NCBI GenBank assembly: GCA_010356995.1
Contig: ML996692.1
Location: forward strand, 693,933 to 757,932
DNA: 64,000 nucleotides
Source of the DNA: Trichodelitschia bisporula
Lineage: Eukaryota; Ascomycota; Dothideomycetes; Phaeotrichales; Phaeotrichaceae
Direction: 5' to 3'
Made by a program: the position numbers and the translations under genes. A model generated the notes under the pieces. The model made no database searches. It was given only the letters and a program-made list of their open reading frames with translations, and had not been told where the DNA came from. Positions 1 through 11,600 of the stretch are shown here, piece after piece (position 1 is the stretch's first letter; each line of letters begins with the position of its first letter).

Positions 1-3000
1 CGCCGAGGATATTTTCGAAAGCAAGCTTGTTGAGGGAATGCTCCACGACAAGCCGCTTGTAGGCTAGACGGGATCGCAGATGTGCCTTGATAAGCAAAGT
101 CGCGCTTTCCTGGGCCTCTTTTGACAGCTCATCATCACCGCGGATAACGACGAGGTTATCCAGCATGGCCTCAACTCGAGTAATGACATACTCAGGGTGT
201 AGATCGCTGCGGCCACGATCCTTAATGCGAAACTTGGTCCTAGCACTTTCGATGACGCGAATGATATTCAGCGGGAGCTGATACTCTTCGTCGTCATTCA
301 ACTGCTCGCGCATAAATTTGCGCGCGTCCTTGAGTCTATCCCATTCTTCATCTAGGTAGCGCTGGACCTTGACATCGCCTGAAATCTCGGTGGCTTGCTC
401 AAGGATGTCGGAGGCGGGCATCTTCTTTGGATCCATGACATCCACGCGGAACATCTTCTCGAACTGGGCGTCGGAGCACTTGATGAAGTCCATACGCTGT
501 TTTTCAATGCGTTGGCCATCAAGGCCGTCCTCGCCATAGACGAACTGAACGATGTCACCGAGTGAGTTGCGCACAGTGCCGTCATACTTAACCGAGACGT
601 CTTCGAGAGCTTTGACGAGACGACGCTGAATGTAACCAGTTTCGGCAGTCTTGACGGCTGTATCAATGAGACCTTCGCGACCAGCCATGGCGTGGAAGAA
701 GAACTCGCTTGGCGTCAATCCGCGAAGGTACGAGTTCTCGACGAAACCACGGGATTCAGGAGAATAATCGTCCTTGGTGAAGTGTGGAAGCGACCGGTAC
801 TTAAAGCCAAACGGAATGCGCTTCCCTTCAACTGACTGCTGGCCGACCAAGGCTGTCATTTGCGAGATGTTGATATTCGAGCCCTTGGAGCCTGAACGAG
901 CCATCTGGACAGCGTTGTTGGCATCTTTGAGGTTTTCTGACGTCCTGGTACCGGCATTGTCACGAGCGCTGTTCAGAGCCTTTGAGACCTTGCTTTCGAA
1001 AGTCTCACGGATGTTCATGCCAGGCAGTGGCTCCAGCTTGTTCGCTGTAGCCAGCATGAGGATCTTTTCAACCTCATCTTTCTGCTCACGGATAGCGTCG
1101 TGAATGTCCTGCGTGGTTTTAGCGTCCGGAATGGTGTCTCCAATACCGATGCTGAACCCATTGTGCAAGAGCCAATGATTGACGATACGCTGAGTACCGT
1201 TGAAGAACGTAACAGTGGCCTCCCAGCCCAAGGTGTTGTAAATAGTGTGCACGACACCACCACCGGAGGCACCAACAGTAGACTTGGCAAAAAGGCCGAA
1301 GAGCAGTTCGCCATTCACGATGAGCACAGCGTCGTCCTTGAGAGGATGGAAGTCCTGACCACGCTGCAGGTTCAACCCTTCAGGCAGAGCCAAGCTAGCC
1401 ATCTGTTTTCCGGTCCAGCGAGGGCGCGGCTTGATAATGGCCGGATGCGGAAAGATACCGTCCCAGCCAGGCACACACATGAGGATTTTCATGACCTCTT
1501 CCTTAGTAAGGAAGGTGTCGCGACGGCAGAGCTTGTAGATGCCGCAGAGTGTGTCCTGCACAATACCCATAAGCGGGCCGTTGCGCTGTGGAGACACAAT
1601 CTGCAGGGGAACCATGCAAAGTTCCTTAACTTCCGCCCTGGTCTCCTCGCTCTGGGGAACGTGCAGGTTCATCTCGTCACCGTCGAAGTCCGCATTGTAC
1701 GGCGACGTGACTGAGAGATTCAGGCGAAACGTCGAATAAGGCATGACCTTAACTCGATGACCCATCATGGACTCCTTATGCAGCGACGGCTGACGGTTGA
1801 AGATGATGAAGTCTCCATCAATAAGATGGCGTTCGACCTTCCAACCATACTGCAAGGTGATTTCGCTAGCCTGTTTGTGATGCCGCAAATCGATGCGCTC
1901 TCCCGTATCGCGGATGATGTACTTGGCTCCAGGATGCTCGTTCGGTCCATTGCGTACATACTGGTGAAGTTTTGCGATGTTGTAAGGCGTGACAGTCTCG
2001 GGGTATGTCAAAATACGCGCTGTGGAACGCGGAACACCGACTTCATCGAGGGACAAGTTCGGGTCACCAGTAATGACCGTACGGGCGGAAAAGTCGACAC
2101 GCTTGCCCATCAAGTTCCCACGCAGGCGGCCTTCCTTGCCCTTCAGGCGTGACCGAAGAGTTTTCAAGGCACGACCAGACTTTTGCAAAGCCTGGGGCTG
2201 ACCAGCGATGTTGTTGTCCATATACGTGGCCACGTGGTACTGAAGCAGCGCCTCGAACTCGGTGACGACATGCTGCGGAGAGCCCTCTTGCTCGCAGCGC
2301 TTTACATTGGCGTTCGCTCGGATGATATCGCCGAGCTTGTGCGTCAAGTCGTCCTCACCCCGGAGACCTTGACCTGTACCGTCTACCGAAACGCTGGGCC
2401 GAACTGGAGGAGGCGGCACAGGAAGAACGCTGATAATCATCCACTCCGGACGGGCGTACTGAGTATTCAAACCGAGAGCCCGAAGGTCCTCATCAGTGAT
2501 GCTCTTGAAAATGTTCAGGGCCATCTGGGGCGTGATGGGCCGCTTCTCGACGTTGCGATCAGTCGTACCCTCTTCCTCGTCGATTTTGGCAGTTTTGTAC
2601 GTCCCGATAAGCTTGAGCCCTTCTTTACGAATCTCTGGCTGCGTATTGCCACAACCGCCGTGGCTCGAAGCCTTTTGACCTTTTTCAAGGGTTCCATCGT
2701 CATTCGCGTTGGGTTCGCAAAGAGTCTTGCCCTTGCAGAGCTTGTGAAGCGCTTCAAACCGGCGCTTACCGTCGCGGAATCTCATAGCTTCGGCATAGCC
2801 AGGATTGGACTAGGAGTACGTTAGCGGCAATTCGAGAGTGCCAACATGTCGCCCTGCAAAGGGCAACTGACATTGTCAACAAGAATCTTCCCGCAGTTGT
2901 GGCACACGGTCTCGAGAATTTTTTGTATCTTGCGAATGTAGCCTGCGACTAGTTAGAAAAGAATCTCACAACATCGTGCCATCATGACGGCCTTACCGAC

Positions 3001-3330
3001 GTGAAACACCGGTACAGCCAATTCGATGTGCCCAAAGTGACCAGGACACTCCTGCATGTTTTCGCCACAAGTCGCGCAGGAAAACGCGCGATCGATGGAG
3101 CCGAGTCTAGTATCGCCCAGGCCCTGCTCGCGAGGACGCTGCTTTTGGTCATCCTATGGAAAGTCAGCTTAAACCATCGTAATAACTATATCGCCACTAA
3201 CCATCGTCTCAGGGTACAGAATATGCACGACGCTCATGCCCTTGACATCTTCAGGCGAGAGCAAGCCGAACTGTATCTCTTTGATATCTCGAGGCTTCGC
3301 GCTCGAGAACGCGAAATTTAGGTTCGCCAT
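1..3330 (-). CDS. RPB1: RNA polymerase II largest subunit, N-terminal part (runs off left edge)
   Basis: Catalytic subunit of nuclear RNA polymerase II, which makes mRNA. The ATG is at 3330-3328. Exons are 3330-3202, 3153-2997, 2942-2872 and 2809 to the edge, giving about 1055 residues in one open frame. The product begins [15 protein letters not shown]. It carries the N-terminal zinc-binding [17 protein letters not shown] region encoded near 3100 and the invariant active-site motif [10 protein letters not shown] (about residues 491-500, encoded at 1696-1667), whose three aspartates hold the catalytic magnesium. Fungal Rpb1 is normally about 1750 residues, so the trigger loop, the foot and the heptad-repeat CTD lie outside the window. 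The three introns sit in the first 530 bp, the usual layout for this gene in filamentous ascomycetes. I see no frame break. Confidence 0.98.
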
Positions 3331-5460
3331 CTTGATGCGCTGGGGATGCCGGGACGACTAGACAGAGTGGTCTGTTGAAAGAGGTTGATGGAGCTGCTGG
3401 TCGTTGCCAGTGAAGATCTTGCGCCTCCTGAACGAAAGACTCTGCAACCAACGAAACCCTCCAAACGCGCCGCTGCTCGTGAAGTATCGAAAATTTCCGA
3501 ATGGAAAAACGCCCTTGGTGATGAAAATGGGTGTGGCAATGCGCTGACCGCGCAGGCCGCCGCGGCGGCGCTGAAAGCAAAGAAGGGCGAGGAGTCGAAT
3601 GGACGGTGGTAAATGGACGGCGCGCGTCTGTCGAGGCTCCCACTGCGTAAGGGGAGATGTACGTGTGGATGATGGCGTCTGTAGACGCTGAATCTATCCG
3701 ATGGAGGAGGGTTGACGCGACAAAGGGTGGCGAGTGGTGGTGATGAAAGAGGTTGGGTGATCGTGTGAAAGGATGCAGGAGAGTGACAAAGTAGTGCCAC
3801 GCCAAGCACCGTAAAGGTAGGTGACCGCATATGGCCTAGCGTCCCTGTAACTTGAGCCGCATCTTGGCAACGTGGTATGTATTTAAAGCCACTCGAACCT
3901 TCTCCTCATCGTGGGCAACATACCCACAAGCCGCAGCACTAACGATTGCACTCCGCGGTCGCACCCTGAGTCCCGCGTTGCTATGGCATCTTAACCCTTC
4001 ATCCGGTTCAACAATCAACGTAACTACTGTAAGAAGCTTCCTACTGACACAACCTAGCCTAGGTACTTCCTGGCAGCGATGCGTATATAAATCCATCCCC
4101 AAATAACTTCAGTTTCCAGGTGTTTCCACATGCTTGTACCCCGCATATGGCCCCACAGCCCGGCTTCTTGTATCTTACTACGGCATATCTACTACGTACG
4201 ACCTGATCTCCACATTGTGTCGACTTGGGATCCTTCAGCCTCCAGGGGCACGCATGATGGGCGTTAAGACGTGTTGAATGGCAATGGGTGGGGTAGTATG
4301 AGCGAGCGCAGTGCGCCAGTTCGAACTCTCCGATAGACATATATGACCTAAGCAACGCGGTCTGAAGCCAGAGGGCCGTGAGTGTTGATGCTGGCACTTG
4401 CCTCAACTAGGCCATCGGCATCCCAGATCTCTGCATCTTGCCATCCTGTTTACTTTGGAGAAGCAGTGCGAAGGGGCTTTGACTTTTAGGCAAGACCAGT
4501 GCGTGATGTGTGACGTCTTCCTCCATACACTCCCCATGCGACACTGATATAGGGCCGGTTCGCCTTCACTTTGCACCTCCATAATTCAGGGTGTTTCTGC
4601 GCCATAAAGACCCGTTCTGGGACAAACCGCAAGGGCGTCTTCACTGACCCCACTCTCTACCTAATGAGAAAAGTGGCACGTTCTTGTTGACTTACATACC
4701 AGTTCAATGGCCTACCCGTATACGGGTAAATACTGACTGTTGCTCCCAGACGCCCTCCATCATTGTAATGCAATTTTTCATATTTTATGCCCATTGTTTC
4801 CCGGTTTCCGACGCCACCCGAGTTCGAAAGGATACAGTTTCCATAAAAGGCAGCTGCCGCCATGGAGACGTCAAAGTCGATTAGCCAGAGTTGGAGAATT
4901 CCTTGTAGTTAAAGGGGAAGGCGGAGACCTCAGGGAAGCAATTAGAGTCAGATTATCAATCTGCGAGACGAATGTTTCCGCGATCCTCAGGAGCCTTTTG
5001 TTCGCCTGGTGCATATGCCTGTAACTAAGAGCCAAATGGAAAGCTGCCGGACATCGCAAGCGGAAACCATGCGGCTCACGGCGGCAGAATTGAGACAGAC
5101 GTCGCAATGTTACACTCAGTCGAAGATACCACCCAGCTACGGAGTTTAGGGCGATATTCAAGACCGGTTTGGTTGGCGTTAGGAGGTTCTATACAAGACC
5201 AAATTGAACGGCGTTGGCAGTGGCTCACAGTAGAACTAGAACTAGTTCTAGAGCAGCAATCTCCACGGACCCGGATAAATTGTTTTCCCACTGGTTAAAA
5301 AAATGGACACCATATCACGGGTTAACGCGCCAGCGCAACTCCATGAGCTAGGACTACTGCTTACGCAGTACTCAAGTCAAGAGACAAATATGAGCATCGC
5401 AGTCGCATTGATGATTTTACATTCTGACAAGCACCATTTTCTCACGTTTCACCTTCCAAC
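3331..5460. other. Intergenic, divergent RPB1 / SWD1 spacer
   Basis: This 2.1-kb spacer must hold the promoters and leaders of both RPB1 (left) and SWD1 (right). Open frames near 3318-3830 lie in the RPB1 leader, lack coding character and match nothing I know. The only clear structure is the CTAGAACTAGTTCTAG palindrome at 5236-5251, about 210 bp upstream of the SWD1 start. Confidence 0.6.
5236..5251. repeat. Perfect 16-bp palindrome CTAGAACTAGTTCTAG
   Basis: The sequence is its own reverse complement and consists of two overlapping CTAGAACTAG decamers. The same decamer recurs at 7274-7283, 21317-21326 and 40661-40670, always between genes. No function is known to me. Confidence 0.8.
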
Positions 5461-7092
5461 ATGAACGCCTCGCTCATCGACCCCGCGCTGCTTGCGCAAG
5501 ACTGCCCGGAAGCGTTGACAGGAAGCCTGCGTACGATTTTCCCTGGTCCTTCAATTCAGAACATCTAACTAACCTAAGTTCCGGATAGGTAGCGGCCACT
5601 CCACGTGCATTCGCTTCAGTCATCGCGGTGATCTGCTCGCTTCGGGACGCGTATGCCCCTCGTCTCATACATCTGAACCCACCTGACGATTTACAGTTTG
5701 ACGGCACAGTCGTGCTCTTCGACCTGGAAACGAATGGTCTGGCACGCAAACTTCGGGGTCATACAGCACAGATACAGTCCCTCAGCTGGTCATCAGACGA
5801 TCGATACCTGCTCAGCTCGTCGCAAGACTGCAAGGCTATACTCTGGGACCTGAAGGACGGCTCGCGCGTACGAACGGTCCGCTTCGAGGCGCCCGTCTTC
5901 ATTGCAGACTTGCATCCCAAAAACCAGTAGGTTCTGGGGCAAACACGTCACGGAGATTGATCTGATAAACCCCCATAGTCTCCTCTTTGTAGCGGCTCTA
6001 TTTGAGGAGCAGCCAGTGCTCGTCGACATATCTACGCCCGATCCTGTCAAGCAGGTCCTTACGTCCGCGCCCCACAGGTCTCAAATTGAGCGCGATAATC
6101 AAACTGAGAAGCAGGCGGCGCAAGATGCGAAGCAAACGACGACAGTCATCATCTTCTCGGCATCTGGAGCCCACATTATCGCAGGCACGAACAAAGGATG
6201 GGTGAATATTATTGATCCTAATACTTGCCAAAATCTGTACTCGGTTCGCCTCACGACAGGTGTGGTCATTCTCATCCGCCTTACCGCCTCCGGTAAGGAC
6301 ATGGTGGTGAATTCGAGCGATCGCATCATCCGTACCATTCCCTTGAGAAACCTCTCCAGCCCCGAGCTGGACTTTCACAATTTCAAACTGGAAGTCGAGC
6401 ACAAGTTCCAAGACTTGGTGAACCGCCTGTCATGGAACTGCATCTCTTTCAGTAGCACCGGTGAGTACTTGGCGGCCTCGACATGGATGAACCACGACAT
6501 TTACGTGTGGGAACGCGGGCACGGAAGCTTGGTTAAGATTCTTGAGGGTCCTAAAGAGGAGCTTTCCATCATTGATGTACGTATACATGTGCTCCTTTCA
6601 CGAGACCCAATTTGACCCCCGTAGTGGCACCCTCACCGCCCTGCCGTGGCCGCCGTAGGCGTCGACACTGGTCGCGTGTACATGTGGTCGATCCTCACGC
6701 CCCAACGTTGGTCCGCACTAGCGCCAGACTTCGTTGAAATCGAAGAGAACCTCGAGTACATAGAACGTGAAGATGAGTTCGACATCCAGCCACCCGAGGA
6801 GCTTCACAAGCGGCGCCTGGACCTGGAGGACGAAGAAGTCGATGTGCTCACGATCGAGCCGATGAAGAACGAGCACGAGCCCGGCCAGTTCCTCATGCCT
6901 GTCCTTCTGGACGTCCAGAACAGTGATTCAGAGGACGACATCGTGGCGGTGGGCACAGGGCAATTCCGCCGCAAGACGCCGGGCCAGGAGTGGCTTGACG
7001 ACAGTCAGGTGCCTGGCAGCGGTGATGAGGCGAGGAGGCAGACCAACGGTGCTAGCTCGAGTGCTCAGCCTGGACCGAAGCGGAAACGCTGA
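5461..7092 (+). CDS. SWD1: COMPASS (Set1 complex) WD40 subunit Swd1 / RbBP5
   Basis: Nuclear WD40 propeller subunit of the Set1/COMPASS histone H3 lysine-4 methyltransferase, the fungal counterpart of RbBP5. Exons are 5461-5530, 5589-5650, 5697-5926, 5979-6576 and 6625-7092, which sum to 475 codons in one frame. The start MNASLIDPALLAQDCPEAL matches the Swd1 opening (MNxxLxDPxxxxxxxPExL). WD-type blades follow (for example WSSDDRYLLSSSQDCKAILW, near residues 75-95), then an acidic linker (YIEREDEFDIQPPEELHKRR) like the RbBP5 hinge that contacts the rest of the complex. The last 50 residues are a low-complexity tail ending in KRKR. All four introns are 46-58 nt. It converges on DMC1, with 591 bp between the stop codons. 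Confidence 0.93.
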
Positions 7093-7683
7093 GGGGCACA
7101 TTGAGTTCGGGTACCTTGCATTTTATGGCGTACGGCGATGGGATGAGATATTTGACCCGGACATTGGCGAAGGCTGGCCTGGTCGATATTCACGAATATC
7201 ACATTATGCTCGAACGCATGGCTGTGGCGTTGTGCGCGGTTTGCGGTACTAGGACATGTCTGAAATATCATATCTAGAACTAGGGCTTCCTGTTTGGGCG
7301 CTAAGGACGGGTGTCATCATAGCTCAGCATGGGGTGTTCTTTGAAATACTCATGTACGCTTGTCGGCATCACCAATCTAGCCTAGCATAGTTCTCGTGGT
7401 GGCTGGAACAAACTGAAGTGGATTTAAACGTGCTTCACTCATAGCCGGTTAAATTGTAGAGCTAGTAAGGTTGGCGGAGCAGGGCGAAAAGTACGATGTC
7501 GTGTTGCTCAGCGTCCGTACCCTGATAGGCCCGAGTCATCATTTGAGGTCAAGAGACGGGCCTCTTCACAGCATTTGATTTACGTTTCTCAGATTCCTAG
7601 GAGACCCTCATGCTTCGCCTTCAGACAAGATCGGGGCCGTGGTATTCTCACGCAAAGCCTCCTTCCGTTCACCCCGGAGATAG
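7093..7683. other. Convergent 3' spacer SWD1 / DMC1
   Basis: A 591-bp region between two converging stop codons, presumably two 3' UTRs. It holds one CTAGAACTAG decamer at 7274-7283. No open frame in it looks coding. Confidence 0.6.
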
Positions 7684-9561
7684 CTAAGCCTTGTCCGGAT
7701 CATTGATCCCACCAGTCGTTATTACATAGGTCGCTTCCTTTTCAGGCATGTCTATCCGCTTAGAACTTGCGCATTTGGTGAAATAGGAGTGGTACCTGGG
7801 GAATCCTGCAACTTGGCCACTCGCTCATCACCACGTCCCTTCCGAAGAAGCAATCTCGTGGCCGAAGCATGGGCAAGAACATGGCCGCCGACAGGCTTGC
7901 GGCCATCAGCGCTAGCGAAGAGAGCACTCGCTCCAGGATCGCTCTGAACTTGGTTTGTCTATCCCCGTTAGCGCCACTTTGCTCACTGATGGAGTGCTCA
8001 ATCGTACTAAGAAGACGCAGATGTTGAACTCTTACTGGAGTGAGTAAGCGCTACGCATTTGGCACGAGGCATACCGTTGGCAATATGGTTCAATCGCATC
8101 AGAAATTGGCCCAGCTTCTGCTGCCTCTCAGACAACTCTCCACGGCCGACGTAGTCAACACGGAAGCAGGCCATGACGCTGTCAATTATCAGTAAGCGAT
8201 ATTCGCCTCCGATGAACTGTGAGCAGAGACTCTCGAGGAGCTCCAGTTGGTGCTGTCATATATGAGAAGGTGATTTCATGGTGTGGCCGAGGTGACTCAC
8301 TTCACTATTGACGCATCGGGCATACGTGATGTTCTGCTGGGCTGCCTCCGGATCGACTTTGCGACATAAGTATTTCGTATCAGCAATGCGCCCAGTACTC
8401 ACGCCCGAAGCGGTCCGCTATTTGAGCGATTCTGGCCGAATTAGCAACCCCCTACGGTGAGAAGCGTGGCGGAAACCTTGCCTCTCAGGCCGAAAGGTTC
8501 CTTCAGTATCTAACGGCCGTTAGCAAAGAACTACACTCGCGATCGCTAGAGCCTTGCCGATATAAGCAGCTTTGCCTTCAGCACCTCCCATGTCCTACAT
8601 TTGTGAGCGGCCCATCCCCGCAATCATGCCGATTTCGCAATCACCTTCGGGAGCTACCATACTCAGCACATATTCCACTCTCGTCAGTGATTGCCCTTAC
8701 CTGAGTAATGACACACATTGTGTGGCACAGCTGGGTTTTTCCACATCCTCAATACATGTCAGCCTGTGGGTAGCTGATGAGTGCTGAAGTGACGAATCTT
8801 ACGGAATTCACCGTACACCTGGAGACTTCGTGAGTAGGAAAATCCTTCACTCTGGACGACTTCTACGGCTTACCTCGCTGATGCTCATGCTCTGAAAGCC
8901 CCTGGGAAGATCAGCAGCATGTTCCGGAGTGACCGACGGGACGAACCCTCCGAGTATGGCATCAAGTTGCTTGCTCCCCGTCGAAATCTTTATCACCTTC
9001 TTCCGCATCTGTCCAAGCTCATGTGCTGTCATGAAGCCGTTCCCAGCGGGCTGCCATGCCAGCATGTGTGAGCCTATACCTCAGGACTGACCAAGAGATG
9101 CGAAAGCAAGCGCAGCAGCAACACTCAACTCCAAGACGGACACGCACCTGGCACTTCTTCACGGCCTCCTTGATCTTTTCGACTTTGATTTCACTGAAAC
9201 CCTTGATGTTTTCGAGTCTGCGACGCGTGGCTGCATGGACCGCCTAAAGGATTTGCGTTATTCGTCTGCTGGAACGGCCGCCCAAGCAGATAAGTGGATA
9301 GGCGTACAGCAATAGTGTAGTACCCATTCGCTTTCAGCTTGTTGATGTCCACAGCACCGATTCCTAACGAGATAAGTGCCTGGTCATCACTGGTGCGTTA
9401 CGCCAGCGTCCCCCAAGAAAGAACTCGTACCATGAGCCTGGAGGGTGTCGATGTCAACGATGAAGCCGTCCTAACAGAGCTTCAGCGACGAGTTCATGTA
9501 ATGAAGCCGGAGAGAAGTGGCATACATCCTCAAGATCATCCGAAGCCGCGGAGCCAGGCAT
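7684..9561 (-). CDS. DMC1: Meiosis-specific RecA-family recombinase Dmc1
   Basis: Strand-exchange ATPase that pairs homologues in meiosis. I resolve 17 exons: 9561-9526, 9470-9431, 9363-9308, 9243-9148, 9050-8947, 8901-8874, 8818-8803, 8747-8701, 8653-8645, 8594-8558, 8509-8482, 8431-8403, 8356-8301, 8252-8075, 8030-8008, 7958-7796 and 7751-7684. They sum to 337 codons plus stop, the normal Dmc1 length. Family marks are the N-terminal helix-hairpin region ([14 protein letters not shown]), [20 protein letters not shown], Walker A GEFRCGKT (123-130), Walker B LLIIDS, the DNA-binding loop region [14 protein letters not shown], and the ending GGINDPDKA. The ninth exon is 9 nt (CTCCCGAAG, Leu-Pro-Lys 142-144). 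The introns at 8557-8510 and 8481-8432 start with GC instead of GT. Rad51 is excluded by the Dmc1-type N-terminus (DGFIVDID) and the length. Confidence 0.95.
8645..8653 (-). other. DMC1: 9-nt microexon of DMC1 (exon 9)
   Basis: CTCCCGAAG encodes the Leu-Pro-Lys that precedes DMGG in Dmc1 proteins. It is flanked by a 47-nt intron (8700-8654, GTAAGG...TAG) and a 50-nt intron (8644-8595, GTGATT...TAG), both phase 0. Joining the neighbouring exons directly keeps the frame but drops three residues conserved in the family. Confidence 0.85.
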
Positions 9562-10613
9562 GTTGGGTGTGAGACCTCACGAGCCTAGAAGAGAGGAAAG
9601 ACGAGACTAAGATGCCCTTTGGCCCTTGAGGTAAGTGCGAAATTTGCTAATAGTACAGCAGATGACGGAGGATGCAGAAGAGTGCCCCCGGATGAAAAGT
9701 GAAGAATCCAGATCTCCCAAGGGCCGGAGCGAAACTGATGCAGAAGGAACGACCCCTACCACCAACGCTATGGCGTCATCCGGTAACCCCTTCTATAAGC
9801 AGTTGCAATTCCTAAACCTGACCAACAGGATCACATACCCATTCCAAAAGGTCTGCTAAGAGGACCACCTCATACAATCAGGCCATTTACCATCTTACAC
9901 TCTGGTCGACGCAGGATCCCCGCCTGAAATGTTAGCCGGCCGTATTCTCCCTATCCCTTTCCACAACCAAAAAAAAAGATGACGGCAACCCTCAGCCCTC
10001 AGCCTCTCAAAGAGCAAACAGATGCAGCCAAATGCGGATCGTGGTATTCAACTTCGACTACCATAATTGAGCACGCAGCCAAACGTTGCCATTCGGGAAG
10101 CACATAAAAGAACCATCAAACAAAGCCACAGAGCGGGTACCTGAATTGTCCTAGCTCTGACCGACAACATAACCACCACTACCCCCTCTCCCTCAACCAC
10201 TACTTCTCAGCCCATCTTTCCCTCGCAGATATCTTTCAGCCTCCGCCTTGAAGCTCTAGCCGCCCAGGTCTCTGTTTTACTCCATATGCCCAGAATCGCG
10301 CAAGACGTGGACGGGTGTTGCTTTCGACCCCTCGAAGAGAGGTGAACATTAACAGGGATGCAAAATGTGGGTATCGGGATCTCGTGAAGAACTTTTTCGC
10401 TAGGTCGTGTAACGTTACGTTTGTCGGCGCCAGAGGGGAAAAAAGGCAGCCGATGGCGTAATGATCGTAATGCGAGGCGAACCAACAAAACAAAGGAAAG
10501 TAGGGACCATCAGGATTTGAATACACAAGCAAGAGAAGGTAAATGTCGCATGCGCCGGCCGAAAAACTAAGATTCCGGTTTACTGGCCCAGATGGAGCAA
10601 GATGTTCTCGAGA
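9562..10613. other. Intergenic, DMC1 promoter / GIS2 3' region
   Basis: A 1.05-kb spacer between the DMC1 start and the GIS2 stop (tandem, both minus). It should hold the DMC1 promoter and the GIS2 3' UTR. No convincing open frame, RNA gene or repeat is visible. Confidence 0.6.

Positions 10614-11600
<987 letters not shown>

Noticed and set aside
3385-3612. 75-codon plus-strand frame upstream of RPB1
   Set aside because: It lies in the RPB1 5' leader, is low-complexity (Ala/Lys) and has no similarity to known proteins.
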